A DNA stretch of 64,000 nt from Viscum album (taxonomy: Eukaryota > Streptophyta > Magnoliopsida > Santalales > Viscaceae): NCBI GenBank assembly GCA_963277665.1, contig OY728158.1, forward strand, positions 602,912,818 to 602,976,817. Direction: 5' to 3'. The notes beneath the pieces are model-generated. The model had not been told where the DNA came from. It did not search any database and saw only the letters and a list, made by a program, of their open reading frames with translations. Numbering within the stretch: the stretch's first letter is position 1; each line of letters begins with the position of its first letter. Positions 38,371-52,174 of this stretch are shown piece by piece. Both the position numbers and the translations under genes were made by a program.

Positions 38371-41300
38371 TTTTTATTCCTTTATATTACTGTCTGGGGC
38401 GGGTAGACAGGAGACTAGGAATGTGTCGTCACTAGGTAAATAGCCATTTATAGGAGTGATCACCACACTAATGGGGACAATTCTAAGTGGTCAGGGCTAG
38501 GATTATTGTTAACACTATTTTATATTAGAGTTGATTATAATTTCACCTTGAGTGAATGGTATAATTTCCACCAATTATTGATTTATGAAATGTAGGGTAT
38601 TTTTTACTTAGACTTATATGTTAAGGAATTAGAATTAAATGAATCATTATAGGCTCATTGAGGTTCACATGTCTACAATATTCAATGGAATATAGTTGCA
38701 TTTTTAGGGTGCCTTCTGATTTTATTGATGAGCCTTGTGTGATTATTAGCATGGCTATTATAGACAATATTATGTATATTAGCGATATTCTTAGTTTTTT
38801 ACCTATTTAGATTTTTCTTTAGAGTGTTTTGTATATAACATGTGTGGGTTATTTTTTAGCATGTTAATATACTACTATGATTAAGTGATTATATTCCATG
38901 ATTTCTAATTATTTATCATTTCTTGTATATGTGTCATGCTTCTATGCTCATATCATGTTTCTATATGTTTACTACATGAGATAACATTCCTAGTTGTGAT
39001 TTGATTTATAAATGGTTATATGGTCTAAACACATTGGTTGTGATTAAATGGGATATAATCTTCAGTTGTAAGGTGTATGCGACCCTTAAATTTAGGGGCA
39101 GGTAATCCTTGTACTTGAACAATGTTTTTAGATTTGAAAATAGATCTAGAGACCATTTTAAAAAAATTAAAAGGTGTTAAAGGTCTAATTTTAATGTTAA
39201 TTGGTCATGACTATTAGGGGACAAAATACTAATATGTTAAGTGTGTGGGAGCATTGTTTTTTGGGATAGGGTAATCCATATAATCAAACCATTATATATG
39301 TCCATGATATATTTTAAAATGGTTATAAATGTAGAAGTGGTTTAATTTGGATTTGAAATGAATTGGTTTCTTATGAACCTAATAAGTGTCTCAACCCTAG
39401 TAGGTCAGCCATGGTATTCAATATTATCAAATAAAATTAATTAAGGGTAATTTTTAAATTTAAACTGATGATTTTTGCCTCTAGAAGGGTCATAGACTCT
39501 ACCAAATGGGAATGAATACATGTATAGATAACTTCTTAAATTAAAAAATGGACCCAATTAGGTCAGTTGGGGCATGATTCTTAAGAGATAACCCAGAACA
39601 TGTGTTTTTAATCTTTGATAATTAAAACATTTCTATCTTGTTTCATTCTAATGAACCTTGGTTTTCAGAATGGGACCTTTGTATATCACCTTATCTAATA
39701 TGTCTTATTTTTAAATAATCCCAATTGTGAAAGTAATTTCAGATAAATAAATTGATTAAATAGAATTTATATAAAAAATTTCATAATTTTCCTAGGAAGT
39801 TAATAAAGGATTCATGTTTAAAATTGATATTTGAAAATACTTATCTATTCTTCCTTGAGGCATTAGTTAGAATTAGTAATTGGGTGTTGTTGTATTATCA
39901 TTGAAACTTGTAGATCTGAGTTAACACATTTAAATATTTATATATTTAATGTTAATCAACTTAATGACTAAAAATTGAACCTTTTGTTGTATCCTTAGTT
40001 TAAACCATCATGTAATGATAGTTAAAATATCTATTTGTTTTTCCTTATAACGGGTACTTTACAATTTTACATAGGCCCTGTTATTTTCTTTAAAAAATTT
40101 CTTTTATGATAGGAATATGGCCAAGGTAAATATTTTTTGGTGTGACCTTTTGATAAGCTCGATTATTATTCTTTTCTAGGGTACTATCCCAAGGTAGGTA
40201 TCACCCATAGAGCTTCAATTGCTTAATGAATTTTGTGAGATGTATAATGTATGATGTAATTCATGTGTCAGTTTCCCTAGTAGGAGTCTTAGTTTGAAAA
40301 TAAAACCCTTGTTTGGATGGATTTCCTTGGAATCATTGAACTTTGTTATGAGTGTGAGCATCTGTTAATGCTCAGTTTTAGCAGGTTAGACATGCCTTGG
40401 TCTTGGTCAACTACTCAGTAGGTTTTGGGACCCTATCTTCTTCCTCAGTGATGGACCACCTAGCATGTTTTTATCTAGGTTAATAGTCATATGGGGTAGT
40501 AAGACTCTTGGATAAATCTCTTGTATGAGCCAACTGATACTTTGATTTTTAGGGAGGGAAATATATGAATATTATCAAGGATGCATCTTATTTCTTTTGA
40601 ACCTTGAGGTGGGGTGCATTCATATATGCCATACCCATCGAGTGGCTAAATGATATAACGAAATCGTTATGTTTAGTGAAATCATTGATCCTAGAGTTTT
40701 TATATACATTCTTAGGTAAACTTTAGAGTGTATTGACATGGGAATTAAAGTAATAAATTTCAACACAATCCTCAGGATAACATTACCTAAGGATCCTATG
40801 TTTTGACACATCGATTAGGTTGATTTTAGTTTTCTTGAAAATGGCTATTAAGATCATGATCATGACTTAGAGATGTGTCACACAAGATTTAAAGGGTAAT
40901 TTTATCTAGAATTATTATGGGAAAGTAATAGGTCTCTCCTTTTTGTGACTAGGAAACTCCTATGGTGCAGAGCATCTTGTCAGTTCTGGTTAATATATGT
41001 TCTTCCAGGTATAAGGTACACTACTCTGGAATACCTTTTGAAATTGTTCATTTAAATTTTTGAGTTTCTTTGAGGCTAGGGAGTCTTGTAACAAGTCAGT
41101 GGATACATAGAAGCATGATTTTTATGTGTTTCAACTATTCTTATTTCTTATATTTGGGTATGTTTGGTTGGAAACCAAACTGAGCACTTCTCCATGGATG
41201 TGATAGTAGTGTCTCTAATCTTTTTGGTAATCCTCATTATCCTATCATTGTACTATTCTTAAAGAGACACGTAAGTCCCCTATTATGATGTCATCTTTTA

Positions 41301-42463
41301 TACACTATGAAATCATTAGTAATATTCCAAGTCAAATGTTTTAAATGCCTTTAGTTTTAATAAACATTCTTTATTAGAGTTTTGTGTTAGAAACATTGTT
41401 TTTACAAAGGCATAAATAGTTATAACTGAAAATTGGTTTCCATGTAGAAATTCCTTAGGATGATTCTTGGACACCAATTGTTTTCCTCTAACTTCACCAC
41501 TAGGTAGATTCCATTCTCAGATCAGTCAATGATATGATGTGGACGTCTTGGACTAGTACATATTTCTCACTTGTAAACATGGAGCATGAAAAACTTTGGG
41601 TTTGTTTCATGGAATATGATTTTACAAATAATAGGTTATCTTGGACTTCTTGTTAGGCTCAGATATGATGTTTAATGTGTTATGATTGTAGTGGAATTGA
41701 TCTGAGTCACACCCTTATCCATGCTGATCCATAACAAATTAAATGGTCATGATATGGTTTGATCAAGGAACATCACTAGAGGTTAGGTTTGGGCTTCGGT
41801 AAATGTGCTCATGGTAAACTTGGGATGCCTTGGAAGAAGATATTGTGGTTTAGTTTGTAGTACACCATCCATATAAGACATGCAATTTCAAGATTAGTTG
41901 GATGTAGTGGCTTGATATGTTTTCCTTATTGTTCGATGAATACATTCGGGGAATAACCAATTTGGCGCATGATCAGGTGGAGGTGAGTGCGGTATGTGTT
42001 GGTTGAGGCTATTCATGAAAAGCTGGCTCAAACTAGTTAAATGAGGAAAGTAGGTAATTGACCATTTAAATGATTAAAAATCATTTTAGGAGCATAATTA
42101 GGGTGCTTAGGGAATTCTTCGTCGTTAATTCTGATGGTGGAGGTACCCTGGCTCGGAATTGGACCATTTTTATGTTAAGACCTATGGTTGGGAACACGAT
42201 TAGCTAGATGATTAAAGAGATGATTTTGGGTCAGTGTCTATAGATCAACGATCTCACATGTGAATCGTTTTAATGTTTCTAGTTTAGAAAATAGGCACTG
42301 GATCTTGTTCTCAATGAATTAGTGTTATATTCTTTAGAAATTCTTAGACATGTGTTGGTCATTTGGGAATGAAACAAGACCTTTTGAATGAGAAATCTCA
42401 ACGCTTGTAGGCTAGGTAATGTTTTCATTATTTCCCCATGTCTTCTTAGGGACTAGAAGTTCT
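38371..42463 (+). other. interior of the 13.3-kb element, no gene recognised
   Basis: I searched all frames for zinc knuckles and protease, RT, RNase H and integrase motifs and found none that could be supported. The interior is AT-rich with stops in all frames. The only frame over 60 codons (40,620-40,811, minus) has no motif and is on the strand opposite to the element. Confidence 0.5.
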
Positions 42464-42476
42464 ATGTGGGGGAGGT
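42464..42476 (+). other. polypurine tract of the 13.3-kb element
   Basis: TGTGGGGGAGGT immediately precedes the second LTR (TGTAATGACC), the position expected for the plus-strand primer. Confidence 0.7.
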
Positions 42477-42538
42477 TGTAATGACCCATGTTTTCAACCA
42501 AGGTATAATTCCAATGGAATTTTATTTTTTGTGTTTGG

Positions 42539-45500
42539 TGTCACAACCAGACCTAAGCTATGGCTTGATCCACAAATACCCCAAGCCCACCTATAGAGGC
42601 AAGTGTCTAGCAACTGGCACTAAATGTATATCTAACTTGGGGAGGCGCTTGCCTAAGTACTTTTACACACACATAGCCATATTAATGAAAACGTGTTATG
42701 GGAAGGATTAAAAGAGACATCAACTGTATAATGTAAACTAAGCATGCATGAACCTCTAGACTAGAAAAGAATGTTAGTGAAAACTGAATAGTTAAGGGGA
42801 AGAAATACAAGCCCAACCTGAAATGTGTCTCAACCTAAAATAACTAGAAATGTTAATAGTTGAGAGATCATAGTTCCTGAATCCCAAGATATGACCACAA
42901 TACGTAGTCTAAGCACCCAATGTTTCTAAGATCCTTTATAATCACAATTTAACTATTCATCTTCTATAAAAAAATGACACATGCGGGAAAATACCATGCA
43001 TCGGTGAGTATATACATACCTAGAATGACACCCTGAAAGTTAAACTGGGAGAAATAAGGGATAGAACCGGAAAATAAAGACAGTAGATAGCCCAAGGTAT
43101 AGTCAAATAGAACACCTCAACCCAACCAAGAGTGAATGTATGCTCGTCAAAACACAAAGGGGATAAACACGATGAGCATATGAACTACCCATAGAGTCTT
43201 CACCACCTATAGTAGGATAGTATATTCATCCAACCATGATTTTATATACATAGAAGCATGTTTCAAACCCAACACATTTTCTCCTCTCCTAGAAGGAGAG
43301 TAACAAAATACAAGCCATGGATATAGAAGAAGAATATATATATTAACTTAGTTAAAGAATCCCTAATGATAGAGTAAGTGGATCTCAATCTCACAACTCA
43401 TCCTTGGAAGAAGAGTACCAATAATTCCAAAATTTCATCAATGATTTCTAGTATCTTTCATGTCTATCCCACATAAAACATCCTTTTCAAGCCATGTATT
43501 ATCACTATACTAAATTTTCTAGGGGTATAGTCTGTAGGTAGAGGACCCATGCCCTAGTACAATAGGAGGGTTCAACTCTAATGACAGAGAACCCAAGACC
43601 AAGAATGTTGGAGGGTTCCACTCTAATGGTAGAGGACCCATGCCATGATACTAAAGGATGGTACCATGGGGAAGTTCATAGACCCATGACCATCCCAGCT
43701 AGAGTGTTCCAATCTAAGTCATTGAGGACCCATCCCCTACACTATAGGAGGGTGCCACTCATATGTTCAAGGACCCATGACCATCCCATTTAGAGGGGAC
43801 CACTCTATGTCATTGAGGACCCACGAATTTCCCTATAGGAGGGTTCCACTAAGAAGGTTGAGGACCCATGTGCAACTTATCTGGAGGGCTCCAATCTAAG
43901 TTATCGAAGACCCATGCCCTACCTCACATGAGGGTTCTACTCAGAAGGTCTTTGGTGATACTTCATGATCACATACATCATCCAGAATCCCATTCGTAAG
44001 AACCATAACCCAAAAAAATTCACATCATATCCCCTAATCCACAAATAGGGAAACCATCATGTTCTATGCAGAAAAACATGCATGATAGGATACTTTCAGA
44101 TGAAAAGTCGAGTTCAAACAAATTATAAATGTATATTTTATGTGTTATAAAAAATAACCTAGGGGTACATGTATTGTGAGGGGACCCAGAAAACATTTTT
44201 TCCCACTCCAAAGACTAGCAGTGTCACAATACAACACACAAATCCCTATCTGTGTAGTAGTACACACCGTGTAGGTGGAATACATGGTGTGTCTATGCTT
44301 ATTGGGATTAGGCTATATCCCTCTTGCCATGACTATGTACACTGATCAAGTTCCATCTGTTTTAGTATATGGCATGTTTCCTCTCATGGGTTTCCACATG
44401 TGTGACCTAGAAATGCATCCATACTCAGGTTAAAAAATGTGTACCAGGCAGGGTACTCCCACATCAGGTCCCACCCCTATGATCCATCACACATATTGTA
44501 CAATTGGGAAAGGGACACACAATGTGTATAAGGGTTACACCCTGTTTCATCCTTTTGTTTTTTTGAAACCATAGATGTCGTTGCTGATAATGCAGCTATA
44601 TTCCATGTGTTCATCTTCAAACATGGTGGGTAGTCAGGTTTTCGCCTAATTTCTAGATCTGATCTTGCACCTTGAAAATAATATATCTTATTAAATTTAG
44701 ACCTTCAATCCACCAAATTATTATGGTTCTAGAAAAAAATGATGGGCATAGGCCGAAGTTCACCCGAAAATGGATATAGTGAATATTTGGTGGTTCTTTG
44801 TGTGTTCCACAATCCTCAGTTCATTCAGCTCTTGATTCCTGGATCTCGAAACACGTAAACCATCACCCATATCTCAAAATGATCTTAAATTCATGCTCGT
44901 TTAATCATTTTGTTCTTTTTTCGTGAATTCGCGGTGAATCCGGTGGTCTGATTGGGCTCTGTATCGCCTAGTGAATTTTGAACCGGGACCTTGAGGGCCA
45001 AGCGGTTGAGTAAAAAAAGAAACAAATGGGGAAAAGCAGAAAAATGCTTAAATATCCATTTCCTTGTATTTTTGTACGATGATCAAGAATATAGATCCCA
45101 TGTTTAGATAACAATTGAATACTATAGAATTTTTGTACTCAGAAACACCCAAAAGCTGAAAAAGAGTGCACAAATAAAATAAAGAAAATTGATATACTAA
45201 ACTATTTAATAAAAAGGAGTAAATACACCAATTGATGAGTCCTACCTCAATTTTGGATAATTATTTTTGGAAGAACTTTTTTACCAATTAGTGAGATATT
45301 TCATTGTGTTTTTTGCATTCTAATATTCCATGATCTAGAGTCTCTTCATCGTTTAACATTATCTGCAAATGGAGGAGGGTGGAAGAGCTCTGGATTTCTC
45401 CTACAGTTTGTGTGTCTAACCATGGAGATATATACATGGTGATACTCTTATAGAGTTATCTTTTTTTTGCATAAAACAAATTAATTAATTAATTTAATAA

Positions 45501-45816
45501 ATAATTAAAAAATCAAATGCACTTATAATGAGCGAGGGGTTCAGATGTCCAATTCTGACCCATTTTATGTCTCGCATAGAGAAAACCCTACTTTCTAAAA
45601 TCAATTATGGTCTAATAATAAGGATAAAAGCTTTCATTTAAGAGTTATCACATTTAATAGAGGTATAATGCATGAAAAATATAAAATATTATTAATATTT
45701 TAATAAAATTAATTCTGGGAACATCCGGCCTCAAAATCACACGTTTTCTCATAGACTAGCTGTGAAATATATATATAAAATTTTCAAAGTCTCACAAGGA
45801 AAAAAATGTCCCTATA
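42539..45816 (+). mobile_element. solo LTR, 3.28 kb, nested in another LTR
   Basis: It starts with TGTCACAACCAGACC and ends with CCCTATA, and is flanked by TTTGG at 42,534-42,538 and 45,817-45,821. No second LTR copy, primer site or coding remnant was found inside. A single LTR with a target duplication is the product of recombination between two LTRs. The TGTCAC start and 5-bp duplication fit Ty3/gypsy. Parts of it resemble the solo LTR at 48,791-63,003, which lies in the opposite orientation. The frames at 42,466-42,711 and 43,581-43,793 are chance. Confidence 0.75.
43540..43955. repeat. 45-46-bp minisatellite inside the solo LTR
   Basis: GACCCA or a close variant (one copy has GAACCCA) recurs at 43,544, 43,589, 43,636, 43,681, 43,728, 43,772, 43,818, 43,863 and 43,909, at spacings of 44-47 bases. 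Units share GAGGACCCATG and GGAGGGTTCCACTC segments. Middle units alternate between a GCCCTA-like and a GACCATCCCA-like version, suggesting a 91-92-bp higher-order unit. The period is not a multiple of three, and the frame at 43,581-43,793 is interrupted, so coding is unlikely. Confidence 0.85.
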
Positions 45817-48722
45817 TTTGGTTATAGAATGTTCTTTGAACTGAAATTCGAAATGTATTTCTGAGACTAGAAATAATAAAAAGAGATTTTTTTTAGTGTA
45901 GGTTATAGGCCTTAGGGGTTCTGTGGATGTTTCACTATGTTTTGAAAGCTCTAGTCCCAAAAACTCATGTTTGGTTAGACTTCTAAGGGTTCACTATTTT
46001 CATAAAATCACGATGGCCACTAGTGTAAACTATACACCTTGTGAAGGTGAGACAAAAGTGAACTACATAGGATGAGCATGATTTTCCCAAGCCATGCATC
46101 AATCCCACATTCTTAGTTCCACTTAGGTAGTGTGGATGAACTGTTTGGAAAATGATTAAAACACAGTTTTAGAAACCATATGGAACAACCATTTTGGAAT
46201 TGGGTCTTAAGTAGTGGGAGCCACACAGTTAGTGAACAGATTTCCAAACAGTGGTCCCCTATCTTGAAGGGAGAATTTATGAAATTTTCCTTAATGAACA
46301 TAAAATCCCATTTTCCTCTTTTCTTCTTCTATTCTATAGAAATGACCTTTGTTTCTCCTCCTATGGATCTCTCAAACTTCTATACATTAGGATCATGATA
46401 TATCAGGGATATAAACTCTGATTATAGAACCATAGAGAGCATTACCTAACTAGAGTTAAGCAATAAATTCCTACAACATTATATATAAGTTTCTCCACCT
46501 ATCTATTGTGCTCTTTATTGCGATCTTATTAACTATATTTTTAGGGAATATGTTCATTTATTTAATTTTTATCAAACTTAATTGAATCATGACTTAATAT
46601 TTGATGAGTAGAACTTCATAAGCATGAGGTAGGTTGTCTGTAAATCCATCCTCACATTTCTATTTATTTATAAATATTTATGTTGTTCCCCACATCAGCC
46701 TTTTCTATATTTTACCTTAAAATAAATTCCAACAATTAAAATTTGTATACATAACTTGATATAATTATATTGATCATTGTTCAATAATTTTGGGATGATG
46801 ACATCGATCATGGACCCCCCTTGGGTGTTCCTACTTGATTTTACCTTTCAAAATTAATTTCTTAAATCCCCAGAATGCCTTTTAAGCATTTCTCTTAAAT
46901 TGTAAATGGAATTTACTACTTGTAGTAAGTTTCCCAACTGATGATAGAACCTCCTAAGTTCCATTTTGAATCCTATAATTTATTTTCCATCTATGGTAGA
47001 TTTATAGAATACTCCTTTATGGTGAATTGAATTATGCCTCTTGAATGTGATTCTTGGTTATGATGAATGATTGTTTCCCCAAAATTTCATATTTTATAAT
47101 AAAACCCCTTGGATGTAGTGAATTTTCATTTAAACTAAAAAGGATGTGATTTGTGATTTAAATCTTTCTTGGACTTACGGAATTGGTGTTTTCCTATGCC
47201 TATATGTTCTTGCAATATATGTGTCTTTTTTATTATGTGGACTCAAATGATAATCTAAAATGGATTGAATAATGGGAATAAGTTTCTTTGTTCCTAATTG
47301 CGTCAAAGCCCAATGACCGTCTGGTGGGTTTGAATTTCTTAATTATATAAAGCCTTGACTTGATAAATATGATAAATGGATTATATTGATTAGCTTACAT
47401 CATGATGGTTTACTTTCAGGAATGAATTAAATGGTTTATTTGAAATAAATTTTAGAGGGTGTTAGGGCCACATCAATATTCCCTATTTAATTAAATGTAA
47501 TTTTTGAATGGAAATTCCCTCAGTTGTACATGGTCTTGATAATAAAAAACAAAGAGAGGGGATGCATCATAGATATTATTAGTATTATTATTGGGAATTT
47601 TATATAGGCTATGGAATTGTGGGAAGGGTTTATTGTTCCTGATGATTCATGCTTCCTTACATCAAGTGTTGAGTATGACGTATCACACCATTGAAAATAT
47701 TTCGACACTGTTAATCACACACTATGTTCCTTGTTTCGAGTGTAGGGATGATGCAACACCCACCATATTGTGAGATAATCTTTTCATCTACCACTTATTA
47801 TGAGATGTAGGTATTTTATGCTCTGTTTGAGCTTATTGGTTTTTAGTCTGGTTATGGATGATGGAGTTACACCCCGATCCTATAAACAACACATATTCCA
47901 TGTTTATAACTGCCAACATCTGCATATACTTAGTCCATATATGTGGAGAAAATATATAACTACACTATATATATATATTACTATATATATGGTTACCAAT
48001 TAGATCATCATTTCAGCCATGATCTAAAGTGGGTAGAGGTGTAAGGTGTCATTTAGAAACCTGAGAAGGCTGGTATTAATTAATTTAGCATTATTGATTA
48101 TTTATTTATATCTGCACACTACTATACCTTATATTCACAGACTGTATTTGGCTATAGACATCAATGGTTGTGGAATACAAAGATTTTATCCCACACATTT
48201 CTCAGGCTACCACAACACTGGGGAACCATATTAAATATCATTCTCATAGGACCATGGATTATTACTTTCATTGTCATGGTTGAACCTGTGTGTTAGTAGA
48301 AAGGTACTAAGACATAACATAGGATGCTCAAGGATACCCCCGTGGGGATTTTTGATCTTTTTTTATGCTTCTACTGAACTGTTTCATGTTTCCAGATGTA
48401 TGTCTACTATTTTAGTTTTTGTATCTACATCTGAACATGTATGAATTTTTTTGTATGGGTATTGGCTATCTCTTATTCAATTAATATTATTCATTCTATG
48501 ATCTATCCTTCATTTATTATTGTTTCCTATATTGTATTTTCTTTCAATGATATACTACTGGGATCTTATGATAATGAATATATAGTTTCCCCATTATCAT
48601 CTATTGAGACCCTCAATACCATTGGATAACTTCTAGAATTTGGGGAGATAAGATTGAGGTAATGTTCTAATTGGTCTAGCTACTAGTTTTATAGGAATGT
48701 TGGGTCGGGATGTTATAGATAA

Positions 48723-48790
48723 ATTCTGAGAGTGGGAGGTGTAATGTTTCTTATTTTATGTGTATTATTTTTTAAATATTATATGGAATT
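48723..48790 (+). pseudogene. short piece of the split gypsy pol between two insertions
   Basis: These 68 bases lie between the target duplication of the 13.3-kb element and the start of the minus-strand solo LTR. They should belong to the interrupted integrase gene because a matching C-terminal segment follows the second insertion. The piece is too short and decayed to recognise by itself. Confidence 0.45.
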
Positions 48791-50219
48791 ATTACGAGAC
48801 CAGGAAGGGAGACGACACATCATTCTAATGCCCAATAAGCCCGAAATGGTGGTTTGAACGTTTTTTATGTCCAGTGAGTCGACATATGTGTGCAGTTGCG
48901 GAAATTTCTAAACGGATTCCCGAATTAAAAATATGATTGCACCATTGCATCTGGGATGACGACTTTACCTAAGAATGGGTCTAACCTTGACTAGCATGAG
49001 TCTAGAGAAAAAGGTTAAATTTCGGACGGTTATACTAAAAATAAAATTAATTAAAATAAAATAATTTTCAAAGTTTATTTTATTTTATTTAGAAACATCT
49101 ACTACATCACAACAATGAGAAAATTTTTTCAATAAATAATGTCATGCCATAATCACTCTGAAACAACAACAGTGACTCATTAATGTCGTAGCGTAACGAA
49201 AGAGACTCAACATAACAGAATGCTGAAACATGCTCCCTACTTTTAATGGGTTAATCACATGTTTCTCGTTGGTAGACAGTGGAGAGAAACACTGGAGAAT
49301 CCATGGAGCATTGGAGAAAACTCTCAGCGATGAATGACGATGAATCAAGGGTGTGAATTACTACATCAATAAAGTTGATGGATCTCGGCGATGATGGTTG
49401 TGTGTCCCCTTGGTCAGCGATCGATCCCTTCTTGAGGCAGGGGATTGTTATTTTTCATCTTCTTCCCCATTATTGGATTAAACAACGAACGCAGATCAAC
49501 CCACAAACAAGATGATCTGTAGATTCGAATGTTCTTGCGGGAGGGTTTTTATTGGGTTAAATCTCAGGGAATTAATCCATGTTTGTGATTGTTTGATTCT
49601 TCTCAATTTGATACTACTAACAGGAGCAGATCAATGCCATGAGGAATGACGGTAGAGGTTAGTTCCTCAATTCTGCGTTTTTATTTCCCTTCCCATTTTC
49701 TTTTCCTCCCTCATTCTTCATGTTCTTCCTGGGGGGACGAACAATGGATTGTTGTGCACTCATTATGCGATGGAATGATCCCAAACTGGAGAATCGAGAT
49801 CGTGACATCCTAGTTGAGGTGCGACAACAATGGCAGTAGAAGAATCAACATGGTTTGGGAATTCTCATTCCGCCAGCATTCTTCATACTAGTAAATCAGA
49901 ACAAATTATTATGGTTGATCCAAGGCCCATAATGGATGTATTAGGCACTTTAAGGTCGGGGCAACCTAATCCCTTTAGTTTCGTGATGATCGGATCGCCG
50001 AAAGGGACATTAGAGGATCTCAGGAGGCACACCGACAGAGGTTTGCATTTCTGGAAAATATCAGAATACACAGAGTGTATCCAAAAGAACACACCCTGTG
50101 GTATTGGTGGCGATGGATAGTGTTTTGTGTGTCAGATCAGTATCACATGATGTGTGACCCCAATAAAATTGTGTGTTGGACATTCCTCGAATCTCGGTGT
50201 GTATTATGGGAAGTGGACA

Positions 50220-50540
50220 AACACGATGTGGAGTACACGACTATGTACTCCACCACATGGCCTGGCGAGGCCAGTAATGTGGGTCACCCCATGTATCGGT
50301 TACACAGGTTGACGTGCATGGGTTAATGCTGTGTACGGGCACACAATTGTGTACACAGAGCTGACCCGAGTTACTAAGAAATGGCATCCGATATATACTA
50401 CACGCCGTATGCTAATCTTTCTACATGACCAGCCTAACGACAGAGACAATATTCGGGGTCAGAAGACACAATGTGTGACATTTTTACATGTCGTGTACTT
50501 ATCAGTACATGTCTTCATTGTCTTTTCCACCGTATCGTGG
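50220..50540. repeat. cluster of short inverted repeats around GTAC in the solo LTR
   Basis: Perfect arms GTGGAGTAC and GTACTCCAC occur at 50,228-50,253. CTGTGTAC and GTACACAG pair at 50,329-50,358. TGTACTTATCAGTACA lies near 50,500. The related solo LTR at 44,220-44,520 also has GTGTAC-like palindromes, so this may be a feature of the LTR family. The function is unknown. Confidence 0.5.
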
Positions 50541-50822
50541 ACATGTTTCATTTGGATTAGTTTCCCTTTTTCCTCATTCCCCTGAAGGTTAGGTATTTTT
50601 TCCGACTATAGGAATATGATCCATTCAGCTGGACTTTCCGAGATTGAGCCAGGTATCTCTCTAAGAGGCCCGGAATGAGATCCTCTATCCATTATAAACC
50701 CTAGGTAGAGTCAGTTATTGACGTGGCCATTTCTATAGGGCTTCAATCCACTACCTAGCAGGTGAATCCGGATGAGTCATGGTATCCGCCAACCCATGGG
50801 AAGTGATCCTTATCTGTGTATC

Positions 50823-50827
50823 GTGAT
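50823..50827. repeat. target-site duplication GTGAT (left)
   Basis: GTGAT directly precedes the left LTR boundary at 50,828. The identical pentamer follows the right boundary at 62,189-62,193. Confidence 0.9.
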
Positions 50828-52174
50828 TATAAGGCCCCAACATTTAACATTACTTAATATCGAGTTATTTCAAGAATACACGTTGAGGATCATTTCAGGT
50901 TTAGAGTTTTAGAGAATTAGATCATAAATCATTCATAACATTACAAATTTAAACAAAGTGGTTATATAAAAGATAGTACTCATTTTTCCCATTAACGGAA
51001 ACATATTTAAAATAAAACATGGATTCTTTCTTGACACTTCCTTGACACTATCATCACATCATGTACCTTTCCCTTGACCTGTGAATTTTTTTTCAAAAAC
51101 ATGGGATGAGCATAAAATGCTTAGTAAGGGATATAGAAGTACAAAATGAAAACATTAGTCCATGTATGAAATCATACTTTACTCATTAAACATAATCATT
51201 TAGCATACCTCATCAAATCATGAATAAATCATAGAAATCATAAGACATAAAGGTAACTTGAGGCATTCATAACATTCTTACATAGGGAGTAACCCTCATG
51301 GTTACGTTTGGAATACCAATCAAAGTATATTCCCTAAATCTCTTCGGAGAAACCTTAACGTTTAACCCTTTCTCATTACCCAATGCATTAGAGAGCTATA
51401 TCGGGCTCACCCACCCTTAGTTTATCACTGAACCACCCATCTTCATAAAAAATTCCAAAGAACCATAACATAATAATATCACATTACTTAAGAATAAAGT
51501 AAATATAACATTCCCACATTGCAATAACAGTATAACATTTTATGATATTGAAATAATGAATCCATTCCAAAAAACCATTTTCAGAACCATTTAAAACATT
51601 TAAAAAAGAGATTTTTGAATCAAAGTGTCCCATACCACTTTGAAGCTTTTAACATTTTAAACCATTAATATCCATATAAATAAATCCTTAAAACCATTTT
51701 AAAAACATGTATATTAATTGGATGTATTTATAAGAATAAATCATTTAGACTTTTAAAACAATATTTTAGTTAAAGGGTTTTTAACAAAATGAGAGACACT
51801 TCAATACAATAATTGAGGAATAAAATTTAATCAGAACTTTATAATATCATGAGAATAAAGGGATTCATGATATAATATTCCAAAGGATTGTATATACACC
51901 ATATAAGAGTTAATTGGTGTATAACAACAACAAAGTCTCAATAGAAATGTAAAATGAGATGAAATCCCTATAAAGAAGGTATCCTTAAATTAAGGATAAA
52001 TAATTCTCATAATTATGTGTGAAAAATATAAATACACCCAATATAAGTGTATATTATGTGTAAAACAATCAATGGTCATTCACACATATTCAAAGGATGA
52101 CATATTCAATAACTACATGTTGAACCCAAAAAAATCGAATTTGGGTTAATAAGTTCCCTTGGTAAAATTCAACA

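Larger units (their letters stand above)
35398..48717 (+). mobile_element. LTR retrotransposon without recognisable coding interior (LARD-like)
   Basis: Two LTRs of 2,955 bp (35,398-38,352) and 2,958 bp (42,477-48,717 after removal of a nested insert) flank an interior of about 4.1 kb. The element is bounded by GATAA on both sides, lies inside a gypsy integrase, has a primer site at 38,356 and a purine tract at 42,464. No gag or pol motif was recognised in the interior, which fits a large non-autonomous LTR derivative. The TGTAAC start and 5-bp duplication fit the gypsy superfamily. A coding interior decayed beyond recognition is the alternative. Confidence 0.8.
42477..48717 (+). repeat. 3' LTR of the 13.3-kb element, interrupted by a solo LTR
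   Basis: The first 62 bases (42,477-42,538) match the 5' LTR start. The match resumes after a 3.28-kb insert at about 45,822 and continues to TCGGGATGTTATA at 48,717. Without the insert and one duplicated pentamer it is 2,958 bp, almost exactly the 5' LTR length. Open frames between 46,113 and 48,629 on both strands are shadows. Confidence 0.85.

Noticed and set aside
43540..43955. CRISPR-like regular spacing
   Set aside because: Units are tandem and related over their whole length, with no constant repeat and unique spacers; it is a minisatellite in plant DNA.
49830..50120. 96-codon open frame in GC-richer DNA
   Set aside because: It falls inside the minus-strand solo LTR on the opposite strand, overlaps a second frame, and shows no domain.
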